A DNA stretch of 16,978 bases. It comes from an uncultured Sutterella sp. Its GTDB lineage: Bacteria; Pseudomonadota; Gammaproteobacteria; Burkholderiales; Burkholderiaceae_F. The stretch is from assembly GCA_900553105.1 (NCBI GenBank), contig USCE01000013.1:1-16978 (forward strand), given 5' to 3'. Positions 6,758 through 13,921 of this stretch are shown here, in pieces. How positions within the stretch are numbered: the first letter of the stretch is position 1; every line of letters begins with the position of its first letter. A model generated the notes under the pieces. The model did not search any database, had not been told where the DNA came from, and was given only the letters and a program-made list of their open reading frames with translations. Position numbers and translations under genes: made by a program.

Positions 6758-8140
6758 TTAGGCCGAAGCCAAAATGGCTTTTGCACGATTAATCTGCTCT
6801 TTGACGCATTCCGGCGCCGTACCACCATAAGAGCGACGTACCTTCACGCATGTCTCAAGCGCAATGGCCTCATAGACATCATCGTCAATCAAATCGCTGT
6901 GTTGACGATAAATGTCCAAAGGTAAATGCTCAAAATCGGTCTCATGCTTGATGCAGTAATTCACTAAATGACCCACAATATGGTGCGCTTGACGGAAAGG
7001 CAGGCCTTTGCGCGCCAAATAGTCCGCCAAATCGGTTGCATTGGAAAAACCTCGTTGAGCCGCTTCGCGCGTTTTCTGAGCATTGATCTTCATCTTTGCC
7101 AGCATGGGAGTAAGCACCTGAATACTCAGTGTCAGCGTATCAATTGAATCAAACGTCGGCTCTTTATCTTCACTCATGTCCGTATTAAACGCCAGCGGCA
7201 ATCCCTTCATCATGGTCAAAATGGCCTGAAGATTGCCGAAAACACGGCCGGTTTTGCCACGAATTTTCTCAGCGATGTCAGGATTTTTCTTATTGGGCAT
7301 GATCGAAGACCCTGTGCAAAAGTCATCCGAAAGCTCAAAGAAACGGAAGTCTTGCGTAGCAAAAAAGACAATTTCTTCACACAAGCGGCTTAAATGCATC
7401 ATGCAAGTTGATGCTGCCGAATTAATTTCAATTAAGTGATCGCGATCAGCAATCGTGTCAACGGAATTCTCACTCGGGGCACTGAAACCCAATTCCAGAG
7501 CAGTCATGTCGCGATCAATATTAAAGCCCGTTCCGGCCATGGCCGCCGTACCCAACGGGCATATGTTCAAGCGCTTTCTGGCATCTTTAAAACGTCCCAC
7601 ATCACGCTCAAGCATCCAAAAGTAAGCCATCATCCAGTGCGAAAACAAAATGGGCTGTCCGGTTTGCATATGCGTGTATCCCGGAAACATCACGCCGAAA
7701 TTCTCTTCAGCCTTACTGATGATCGTGGCTTGAAGTCGACGGATCACGGCAATGATGTTATCAATGGCTGAACGAGCGTACAGTCTGACATCGAGTTGAG
7801 CTTGATCGTTTCGAGAACGCGCCGTATGCATCTTGCCGCCGGCAACACCAGCAATCTCCGTTACCCGCCGTTCAATGGCCATCTGAATATCCTCATCGGC
7901 CACATCAAACACAAATTGCCCTTGCTCAACTTCACGGGCTACTTGATCTAACGCCGTCAAAATAGCCTGTGCATCCGCCTCTGGCAATATTCCTTGTTTG
8001 GCCAACATTCTGACGTGAGCAATTGATCCTTGAATGGAAAACGGTGTGACGCGCTTTTCAATCAATATCGTCGCGTTAAACTCCTCGACCAACCGGTCCA
8101 TGGGCAAATCAAAACGACCGCCCCACATCTTGTCAGACAT
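6758..8140 (-). CDS. argH: Argininosuccinate lyase
   Basis: Catalyses the last step of arginine synthesis, argininosuccinate to arginine plus fumarate, as a cytoplasmic homotetramer of the fumarase/aspartase superfamily. The 460-residue product has HTARSRNDQ (105-113), GYTHMQTGQP with the catalytic-region His157, and the superfamily signature GSSIMPNKKNPD (277-288). A TTG at 8146 would extend the frame by two codons. ATG 8140 is chosen because GGAGGA lies 7 nt before it, while the TTG is too close to that site. HTARSRND, rather than the commoner HTGRSRND, is seen. It is followed after 17 bp by the aminotransferase and preceded by nikR on the same strand. The other arg genes are not in the window. 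Confidence 0.95.
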   Translation of the reverse strand: MSDKMWGGRFDLPMDRLVEEFNATILIEKRVTPFSIQGSIAHVRMLAKQGILPEADAQAILTALDQVAREVEQGQFVFDVADEDIQMAIERRVTEIAGVAGGKMHTARSRNDQAQLDVRLYARSAIDNIIAVIRRLQATIISKAEENFGVMFPGYTHMQTGQPILFSHWMMAYFWMLERDVGRFKDARKRLNICPLGTAAMAGTGFNIDRDMTALELGFSAPSENSVDTIADRDHLIEINSAASTCMMHLSRLCEEIVFFATQDFRFFELSDDFCTGSSIMPNKKNPDIAEKIRGKTGRVFGNLQAILTMMKGLPLAFNTDMSEDKEPTFDSIDTLTLSIQVLTPMLAKMKINAQKTREAAQRGFSNATDLADYLARKGLPFRQAHHIVGHLVNYCIKHETDFEHLPLDIYRQHSDLIDDDVYEAIALETCVKVRRSYGGTAPECVKEQINRAKAILASA

Positions 8141-8182
8141 ATTCAAGTCCTCCGATCTTCTTTTTGCGCAACACTGACGCTT

Positions 8183-8608
8183 CTAATGCTGGTGACAATG
8201 AGAAACGGCATCAAGCGGCATACGATGTACCCGACCGTTGCGAATGCCCGGCTCGGTCAGAATGCCATCAGCAACGGCCATAACTTCTTTGACGTGACCG
8301 AACAGTATGACGGTTTCAAGACACTCTTCGTGATTTAAGTGCACATGGGTCACCGTGTGAACAACATCGCCATGCTGATGTTGATGCTCCACCATTCGGG
8401 CAGCCAGCTGCCTTTCATGATGGTTGTAGACGTAGCTAACCACAGCAGCGCAATGCGCATCCTCGTTTTCTTCAAAACGATCTTCAGCTTCAAAGTTTCG
8501 AATCATGTCCCTAAATGCTTCCGATCGGTTTTTATACCCACGTTTTTCATACCAGCGATTAAAAAGTTCGGCTGTGTCATCAGTCAAAGACAATGTTATT
8601 CGCTGCAT
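8183..8608 (-). CDS. nikR: Nickel-responsive transcriptional regulator
   Basis: A 141-residue ribbon-helix-helix repressor with a C-terminal ACT-like nickel-binding domain. Residues 1-40 (MQRITLSLTDDTAELFNRWY...SEAFRDMIRNF) form the RHH fold. Nickel ligands are visible as H77, H88, H90 and C96 in the spacing known for E. coli NikR (H76, H87, H89, C95). The C-terminal tail SHCHQH adds three His and one Cys beyond the usual end. GGAG lies about 7 nt before ATG 8608. It is likely to repress nickel uptake genes when nickel is sufficient, but none lie nearby. The gene just downstream is argH, 42 bp away with no terminator seen, so nikR read-through into argH is likely. Confidence 0.93.
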   Translation of the reverse strand: MQRITLSLTDDTAELFNRWYEKRGYKNRSEAFRDMIRNFEAEDRFEENEDAHCAAVVSYVYNHHERQLAARMVEHQHQHGDVVHTVTHVHLNHEECLETVILFGHVKEVMAVADGILTEPGIRNGRVHRMPLDAVSHCHQH

Positions 8609-8640
8609 GCCGTTCTCCGAAAATTAAGATTGATTTTGTG

Positions 8641-8646
8641 ATTATA
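8641..8646 (-). promoter_or_regulatory. nikR promoter, -10 element
   Basis: On the minus strand a consensus TATAAT (8646-8641) lies 32 nt upstream of the nikR ATG, giving a leader of about 26 nt. The -35 region 17 bp further up (TGCGTT) matches poorly, which is common at regulated promoters. Confidence 0.55.
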
Positions 8647-8825
8647 CGGCGCTCGTTTATGTTAACGCATTGGATAAAATGCACTAAAAACTTCATATTT
8701 ATCGTCAAAAAAGCGCCGCGTGTACCTTTTTAGAGACACCACATATCGATAATTTTCTAAAAATCAACAGGTATAACACTATATATTGTATCTTTCAGAA
8801 CATTCTACTTTTTTAATTTCACCCC
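8647..8825. other. Non-coding regulatory stretch between nikR and permease promoters
   Basis: An AT-rich, gene-free region. Visible structures are: GATAAAATG (8673-8681) facing CATATTTATC (8694-8703), an inverted repeat with one extra base, just upstream of the nikR promoter; TTTTTAGA (8727-8734) facing TCTAAAAA (8756-8763), 8-bp arms 21 bp apart; and the 8-bp palindrome TATCGATA (8744-8751). These may be operators for nikR or the permease. No E. coli-type NikR site (GTATGA-N16-TCATAC) is seen. Confidence 0.45.
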
Positions 8826-8854
8826 TTGCACTTACTTTCATTTATGCCTAATAT
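8826..8854 (+). promoter_or_regulatory. Sigma70-type promoter of the amino-acid permease
   Basis: TTGCAC (8826-8831) and TAATAT (8849-8854) are separated by exactly 17 bp. Transcription should begin at about 8860-8862, right at the first stem of the structured leader and about 230 nt before the permease ATG. Confidence 0.7.
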
Positions 8855-8855
8855 C

Positions 8856-9089
8856 GCGGTGTCAACCAATAAAACCGTTAAACGTGTTGACCACCGTGCG
8901 GGGGAGACAACCCCCGAAGAAAAGCGTAAGGCAGACGTTTGGACGACGGATGCCTTTGAGAAACAAGTTGAGATTGTCGGACTAGCTTCGAAGCGAGTTT
9001 ACTCGTCGAAGACAAGATCCTGAGTCCTTGGGTAAGAGCCTGTACCCTCGGCGCTAGAACGCAATGTCAGCACTTTGGGGGAAGGCAGT
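8856..9089 (+). promoter_or_regulatory. Structured 5' leader of the permease, candidate riboswitch or attenuator
   Basis: About 230 nt of untranslated leader rich in stems. Stem A: GTCAAC (8861-8866) with GTTGAC (8886-8891). Stem B: CGGGGG (8899-8904) with CCCCCG (8911-8916). Stem C: GGCA (8930-8933) with TGCC (8951-8954). Stem D: CTTCG/CGAAG plus CGAGT/ACTCG, spanning 8986-9011. Stem E: GGGTA (9030-9034) with TACCC (9043-9047). Alternatives compete. CCCCCGAAG (8911-8919) can instead pair with CTTTGGGGG (9073-9081) next to the start codon, with one G-U. GGACT/AGTCC (8979-8983/9023-9027) excludes CTAGC/GCTAG (8982-8986/9053-9057). I recognise no known riboswitch consensus, and lysine, SAM, glycine, TPP and guanidine classes do not fit. 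Pairings were found by eye. Confidence 0.5.
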
Positions 9090-10535
9090 ATGAACTCCCA
9101 AAACACTACGGCGAACAACGAGTCCCAATTCCAACGCTCGATGCAATTGCGCCATTTAATTATGTTGAGTCTTGGCGGCGTAATTGGCAGCGGACTCTTT
9201 TTCGGTACAGGGCATATTATTGCTAACGTCGGTGCATTCGGCACAGTCGTGGCTTACTTGATCGGCGCCTTCATGGTCTATTTGATCATGCTCAGCTTAG
9301 GAGAATTGTCGGTCGCTCACCCTGATCCTGGCTCTTTCCACGTTTATGCAAGTCGCTATATCTCTCCGGCTTCGGGTTATGCAGTTGCTTGGCTGTATTG
9401 GCTAAACTGGACTGTAACGCTCGGTACGGCATTTACTGCCGTGGGCTTTGCTATGCAATATTGGTTCCCGAACGTACCTGTCTGGACTTGGTGCATCATA
9501 TTCGGATCGCTCATTTTTCTTTTAAACGTAATCGACACGCGCTTTTTTGCCGAAAGCGAGTTCTATCTCTCGCTCATCAAAGTCATCACAATTCAGGCGT
9601 TTATCATCCTGGGTGCCTGCGCATTATTTGACGTTATTCCTTTTGGCGAAAACGGCTCTCCCGGTTTGACTAATCTAGTCGGCAACGGAGAGTTATTGCC
9701 CAACGGCATTGCCCCGCTACTGTTTACGATGGTCACGGTTTGCTTTGCATACTCAGGCACTGAATTAATCGGGGTGGCCGCCGGTGAAACCAATAACCCA
9801 GAGCGTGTTATCCCATTGGCAGTCAGAGCCTCGCTTTTGCGCCTTGTGATCTTCTTTGTGGGCACGGTTTTAATCGTAGCGATGTTGGTTCCGGCAGAAA
9901 CGGCCACGGTCTCCAAGAGCCCCTTTATGACTGTTTTTGAAGAATTGGGAATCCCCTACGCGGCCGATATCTTCAATTTCGTTATCATCACCGCTATTTT
10001 GTCCTCAGCCAACACCGGTCTTTTTGCGTCCGGCCGTATGGTATGGTCGCTCGGTCACGACGGAATGATGCCGGCGGGTTTGGCCAAACTCAATAAGCGA
10101 GGAGTACCCGTCAATGCGCTGGCTTTTAGTATGCTGGGCGGTCTTTTAGCCTTAGCTTCCAGCGTGATGGCTGCCGACACGGTCTTTGTGATTCTCACAT
10201 CTATCGTGGGCTTTTCCACCGTTGCGGTGTGGTTGAGCATCTGTGTGGCTCACTATCGCTTCCGCAAGCAATTCTTAGCTAACGGCCACAACCTCGATGA
10301 ACTTAAATACAAGAGTCCGATGTTCCCCTTGGTTCCGATCTTAGGCGGTGCGCTCTGCCTGGTGGTCATGATCGGCATGGGGATCGATCCGGACCAACGT
10401 GTGGCGCTGTACTGCGGCATTCCCTTTACGGTACTGTGCTATGTGATCTATCACATGACGCAGAAAGTCCGTAAAAATAAGCCGACGGATAAATCTCAAG
10501 GCTCGGGATCTCCTCGGCAAGCCGTCGCCAGTTAA
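9090..10535 (+). CDS. Amino-acid permease, APC superfamily, MmuP/RocE-like
   Basis: A 481-residue inner-membrane transporter with about 12 hydrophobic segments, driving amino-acid uptake by proton symport in this family. FQRSMQLRHLIMLSLGGVIG (14-33) followed by SGLFFGTG contains the TM1 substrate-carboxylate motif. LGELSVAHPDPGSFHVYA, AESEFYLSLIKV, FAYSGTELIGVAAGETNNPE (219-238) and the TM8-TM9 region ILSSANTGLFASGRMVWSLG follow. The sequence most resembles S-methylmethionine permease MmuP, with the RocE/GabP/AnsP group as alternatives, so the substrate is uncertain. No mmuM homocysteine methyltransferase gene is adjacent. ATG 9090 has GGGGGAAGG 4 nt upstream and is preferred over a TTG at 9075. 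Expression may be controlled by the structured leader. Confidence 0.9.
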   Translation: MNSQNTTANNESQFQRSMQLRHLIMLSLGGVIGSGLFFGTGHIIANVGAFGTVVAYLIGAFMVYLIMLSLGELSVAHPDPGSFHVYASRYISPASGYAVAWLYWLNWTVTLGTAFTAVGFAMQYWFPNVPVWTWCIIFGSLIFLLNVIDTRFFAESEFYLSLIKVITIQAFIILGACALFDVIPFGENGSPGLTNLVGNGELLPNGIAPLLFTMVTVCFAYSGTELIGVAAGETNNPERVIPLAVRASLLRLVIFFVGTVLIVAMLVPAETATVSKSPFMTVFEELGIPYAADIFNFVIITAILSSANTGLFASGRMVWSLGHDGMMPAGLAKLNKRGVPVNALAFSMLGGLLALASSVMAADTVFVILTSIVGFSTVAVWLSICVAHYRFRKQFLANGHNLDELKYKSPMFPLVPILGGALCLVVMIGMGIDPDQRVALYCGIPFTVLCYVIYHMTQKVRKNKPTDKSQGSGSPRQAVAS

Positions 10536-10567
10536 AAAGAAAGCGCTCGAGTGAGCTCCTCGAGCGC
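10534..10567 (-). terminator. Rho-independent terminator of the ftsK-lolA transcript
   Basis: GCGCTCGAG (10543-10551) and CTCGAGCGC (10559-10567) form a perfect 9-bp stem with a 7-nt loop. On the minus strand it is followed by TTTCTTTTT (10542-10534), a good U tract. On the plus strand no T run follows. It overlaps the permease stop codon. Confidence 0.8.
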
Positions 10568-10585
10568 CTGGCCGGTGCCTCTCAC

Positions 10586-10622
10586 AGCCTCGCCCAATCG
10601 TCCAAACCGGCGAGGCTTTTTT
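10586..10622 (+). terminator. Rho-independent terminator of the permease
   Basis: AGCCTCGCC (10586-10594) and GGCGAGGCT (10609-10617) form a 9-bp GC-rich stem with a 14-nt loop, ending in TTTTTT (10617-10622). It lies 50 nt after the permease stop and directly before the convergent lolA stop. Confidence 0.9.
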
Positions 10623-10629
10623 CGCACTA

Positions 10630-11265
10630 TCAAAATGCACTTTTGTCTTCGAGCACCTCGACACCTTTCGGGACTTTGAATTCAAACAATGAACTTTGAA
10701 TTTTCACATTGCGTTTGACGTCACTGAAAAGAAGATGTGTCTCTTGCCCGAAGTTATCTCTTAAAATCATCGCCGCCGGCAACTGCTTCATAAAGCCAAT
10801 TCTGACTTCACTAAAACTTGACGCAGAGTCTTTCGGCGTGGCAACTAACCAGGCCAGAGCGTCCTTGGACGCAATATCCTTGACGTTAAAGTCTTTCGAA
10901 AAGTCCGTGTTACCGAATAAAAGCGAAGCGGGGGTCGCGGGCAATGCTGTTGTCAGAGTCTTGATCGTAACTTGCTCAAGCTCCGTGTCATAGAGCCAAA
11001 GCGTTTTGCCGTTTGTGATCATCAGCTCCTCGTAAGGTGTCAAATAATGCCAACGGAATTTCCCCGGACGCGAAAAAGAAAACTCTCCCTCAGAAGCCCC
11101 GTTGGACACCGCCACTCCGTCTTTTCCGACAACCGATTGCGTAAAACGACCGGTAGCCGAGGACGTATTTTTAAGAAAGTGTTGCAAATCGTCCGTTGCT
11201 GCGGCAAAAGCTGAACCCGTAAAAATTGCGGCTGTAACAAGGGCAAAGACACAAAGCTTTTTCAC
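10630..11265 (-). CDS. lolA: Outer-membrane lipoprotein carrier protein LolA
   Basis: A periplasmic chaperone that takes lipoproteins from the LolCDE transporter and delivers them to LolB at the outer membrane. The 211-residue precursor has a Sec signal peptide with cleavage after SAFA (residue 21). It then shows LolA features: LQHFLKNTSSATGRFTQSV, GEFSFSRPGKFRWHYLTPYEE, GKTLWLYDTELEQVTI and DNFGQETHLLFSDV. The start is GTG 11265, one base after the ftsK stop. The last ftsK codons (GAGGAG) provide its Shine-Dalgarno, so translation is probably coupled to ftsK. The ftsK-lolA order is familiar from betaproteobacteria. Confidence 0.95.
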   Translation of the reverse strand: MKKLCVFALVTAAIFTGSAFAAATDDLQHFLKNTSSATGRFTQSVVGKDGVAVSNGASEGEFSFSRPGKFRWHYLTPYEELMITNGKTLWLYDTELEQVTIKTLTTALPATPASLLFGNTDFSKDFNVKDIASKDALAWLVATPKDSASSFSEVRIGFMKQLPAAMILRDNFGQETHLLFSDVKRNVKIQSSLFEFKVPKGVEVLEDKSAF

Positions 11266-11266
11266 G

Positions 11267-13702
11267 TTAAAGCTCCTCGTTATTTCTAGCGTTAATCGTA
11301 CGGCGTCCGCTGGAGTCGGCAGGACTTACAATGCCTTCGGCTTCCAGCTCATCAACAATATTGGCCGCACGTGGATACCCCACACCTAAGCGACGTTGTA
11401 AGTAAGTGACCGAGCACTTGTTGGAGTCCAAAATAATCGCCACGGCTTGATCAAATAGCGGATCACGCTTGCCGCCGTTGGTGCCGCGAGGCATCTCAAC
11501 CGAAGTCTGCTCTTCAGGCTCGCCAACCAATACATCATCGATGTACTTAGGTCTAGCCATCTGACGCAAGGCTCCGTTAACACGCTCCAATTCCTCATCG
11601 GTCACAAACGCCCCTTGGATTCGTTCCAAAGTTTGCATATTGGGCATCTTAAAGAGGAAATCGCCATACCCTAACAAATTCTCAGCTCCAGTTTGGTCCA
11701 AAATGATACGACTGTCAGAACTGGTAGCGACTTGGAACGCTGCACGAGTCGGAATATTGGTACGCAAGAGTCCCGAAATGACATCGGCACTCGGTCGCTG
11801 TGTGGCCAAAATCAAATGAATACCGGCTGCACGTGCTTTTTGAGCCAAACGAATCAACGACTCTTCAACACCCTTTTTATCCACAATCAAGAGGTCTGCT
11901 AACTCGTCAACAACCACAACAATGTAGGGCAATTCTTCAAGCTCAATGTCTTCACCGGCATTTTTTGCCAACTGATTCATCAACGGCTCACCAGCCGCTC
12001 GAGCTTCTCTTACACGAGCGTTAAAGCTTTCAATATTGCGCACCTTAATGGATTGAGCTAGCTTGTAGCGACGCTCCATCTCTTTCACACACCACTGTAG
12101 CCCATGCTTGGCCTCTTCCATTTGATCAACCACAGGGCACAACAAATGAGGAATGTCTTCGTAGTAAGCAAATTCGACTTTTTTGGGGTCTATCAAAATT
12201 AAGCGCAACTGCGAGGGTTCAAATTTATAGAGCAGCGATAAAATCATGCTATTGACGCCCACCGATTTACCCGAACCTGTCGTACCGGCTACTAACAAAT
12301 GCGGCATCTTGGCCAGGTCCGCAACAAAAGGCTCACCGGTAATGCGTTTGCCCAAGCACAAGGGCAAGTTCGCACGACTCTTGGCAAAGTCTTCAGAGCC
12401 CAAGAGCTCGGCAATTTTAACGATCTGACGACGAGGATTGGGCACCTCAATACCCATGTAGGGAGTATTGGCAACGGTATCGAGCACACGCACTGAACGC
12501 ACACTTAAAACACGAGCCAAATCGGACTCCAAACTTTTAACACTCGAACTCTTTACTCCTTCGGCCAATTCAATTTCGTAGCGAGTCACAACCGGTCCGG
12601 GACTGGCCGATTTCACCTTAACATCAATGCCGAAAGAGGCTAATTTATTTTCGATCAAACTACTCATGACCCCCAAAGAAGCAGTGTCGATTGAGGGTGC
12701 GGAATTCGTTGCCTGGTCGAAAAGTCTCAACGAAGGACGAATCGGTTGTGAGGAGTCTTCAAACAAGGGTTCTTGCTTGGCTTCTAAGGCTACATCAGAC
12801 TGTTTAACTTTGGCCTGAGCTTTGATGGCAACCGGGCTTGTCGGATGAGCTGCCGTAGTGACTTCGGGCGCAGAAACCGGCTCGGGTAACTCCACAGGTA
12901 CATTCTCTTCAGCATCTTTTTGAACCTGTTGAGCGCGTTCGGCCTGCGCGTTCAACCCCAACTCCTTGTCTTGAGCACTTTCACGACGAGACGATACTGC
13001 ATTGACCATCCGTTCAAGACGAGCACCAAGCTTTTCGGCCACATCGAGCCAATGGAAATCAAAAAAGACCGACACAGCAAATAACGTAATGATCAACATC
13101 AGAATCGTCGTTCCGATGCCGCCCGTAATGGGCGTAACATGATCCATTAACGTTTGCCCCAAGACTCCACCAGCTTCACCGGGCAACGCTTCGGATAAAT
13201 ACGACAATCTCAGTGCTTCCAAACACGTGCTGCCGCCAAGCATGAAAACCAGGCCGGCCAAATGAATTAAGCGGCCGAAAGCCGGTTTGATATATCGACT
13301 GTTTAAGCGTCGCCATCCGCTCATAGCAAAAACGGGAACCAACCAATAGGCAGACCATCCGAGTGCAAACAGTGCTACATCGGCTATCCAGGCACCGGCC
13401 AAACCGACAAAATTGGTGGCTTGCGTGTTAGGCGCAGCGTGCGAAAAGGACGGATCGGCCGGGTTATACGATACCAACATCAACGCATACAGCAGTGAGG
13501 CAATCATTAACGTGCCGCCGACCAAACTTTTTAATCGGACGCGCTTGGCAGGTTTGACGTTTCCCTCAGGCACGGCAACAGCCCCCACCGAAACAGTCTT
13601 AGCGGCTAGCTGAGTAGCCGTTTTAGAGCGCGGTGAACTTTTAGGGGAAGGCTTTAAGATATCTTTTTTAGCCTTTTCTTTATTTAACGCAGGTTTTCTC
13701 AT
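11267..13702 (-). CDS. ftsK: DNA translocase FtsK
   Basis: A septal membrane-anchored hexameric DNA pump that moves chromosome ends toward dif at division and activates XerCD. The 811-residue protein has a basic N-terminal tail, membrane segments at roughly 61-78, 99-125, 141-160 and 192-215, and an Ala/Glu/Gln-rich linker (~220-330). A RecA-like motor follows with Walker A GTTGSGKS (473-480) and Walker B IVVVVDE ending at E600, then ATQRPSADVISG. The C-terminal winged-helix gamma domain (~745-811) is present, including TYLQRRLGVGYPRAANIVDELE, which in E. coli reads KOPS sites. Length is within the range for a short-linker FtsK. ATG 13702 has GGAA about 6 nt upstream. It is divergent from trxB across a 219-bp gap. 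Confidence 0.97.
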   Translation of the reverse strand: MRKPALNKEKAKKDILKPSPKSSPRSKTATQLAAKTVSVGAVAVPEGNVKPAKRVRLKSLVGGTLMIASLLYALMLVSYNPADPSFSHAAPNTQATNFVGLAGAWIADVALFALGWSAYWLVPVFAMSGWRRLNSRYIKPAFGRLIHLAGLVFMLGGSTCLEALRLSYLSEALPGEAGGVLGQTLMDHVTPITGGIGTTILMLIITLFAVSVFFDFHWLDVAEKLGARLERMVNAVSSRRESAQDKELGLNAQAERAQQVQKDAEENVPVELPEPVSAPEVTTAAHPTSPVAIKAQAKVKQSDVALEAKQEPLFEDSSQPIRPSLRLFDQATNSAPSIDTASLGVMSSLIENKLASFGIDVKVKSASPGPVVTRYEIELAEGVKSSSVKSLESDLARVLSVRSVRVLDTVANTPYMGIEVPNPRRQIVKIAELLGSEDFAKSRANLPLCLGKRITGEPFVADLAKMPHLLVAGTTGSGKSVGVNSMILSLLYKFEPSQLRLILIDPKKVEFAYYEDIPHLLCPVVDQMEEAKHGLQWCVKEMERRYKLAQSIKVRNIESFNARVREARAAGEPLMNQLAKNAGEDIELEELPYIVVVVDELADLLIVDKKGVEESLIRLAQKARAAGIHLILATQRPSADVISGLLRTNIPTRAAFQVATSSDSRIILDQTGAENLLGYGDFLFKMPNMQTLERIQGAFVTDEELERVNGALRQMARPKYIDDVLVGEPEEQTSVEMPRGTNGGKRDPLFDQAVAIILDSNKCSVTYLQRRLGVGYPRAANIVDELEAEGIVSPADSSGRRTINARNNEEL

Positions 13703-13814
13703 TCAATTTTCCATTTAATCTGTGAATTTTAACAAAGCAAAGAGCCAAACCTGTGGCAAATATTGATGTTGGAAAAGAATTTTTAGCCTCTGTTGCAGTT
13801 TTTCAACCGACAGC

Positions 13815-13886
13815 TTTTGCGAGGGCGCAAAAAACTGTGTCAATGTACAAATGGAGACCGATTTTGCTGTCTTTCTCCGATACAAT
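13815..13886 (+). promoter_or_regulatory. trxB upstream region: -10 element and small palindrome
   Basis: TACAAT (13881-13886) is a good -10 element placing transcription start near 13893, about 28 nt before the trxB ATG. The -35 region 17 bp upstream (CCGATT) is weak. At 13815-13832 TTTTGCG and CGCAAAA form a 7-bp-arm inverted repeat with AGGG between. No T tract follows on either strand, so it looks more like a protein-binding palindrome than a terminator. Confidence 0.4.
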
Positions 13887-13921
13887 GGATGACAGTAATT
13901 CTCAATTAAGGAACTTTTACC

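Noticed and set aside
6506..6925. A 139-codon plus-strand frame opposite the aminotransferase/argH junction
   Set aside because: It is antisense to two well-supported genes and lacks family features.
7436..7771. A 111-codon plus-strand frame opposite argH
   Set aside because: It is a shadow of argH coding sequence with no recognisable domain.
8826..9023. A 65-codon plus-strand reading frame in the nikR-permease gap
   Set aside because: It begins within the promoter -35/-10 elements, its first ATG (8844) lies before the predicted transcription start, and its sequence coincides with the stable hairpins of the leader. I recognise no protein family.
8856..9089. A known riboswitch class (lysine, SAM, glycine, TPP, guanidine, Mn) or a 6S/tmRNA/RNase P/4.5S gene
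   Set aside because: None of the conserved cores that I can recall are present. Only the general switch-like architecture is supported.
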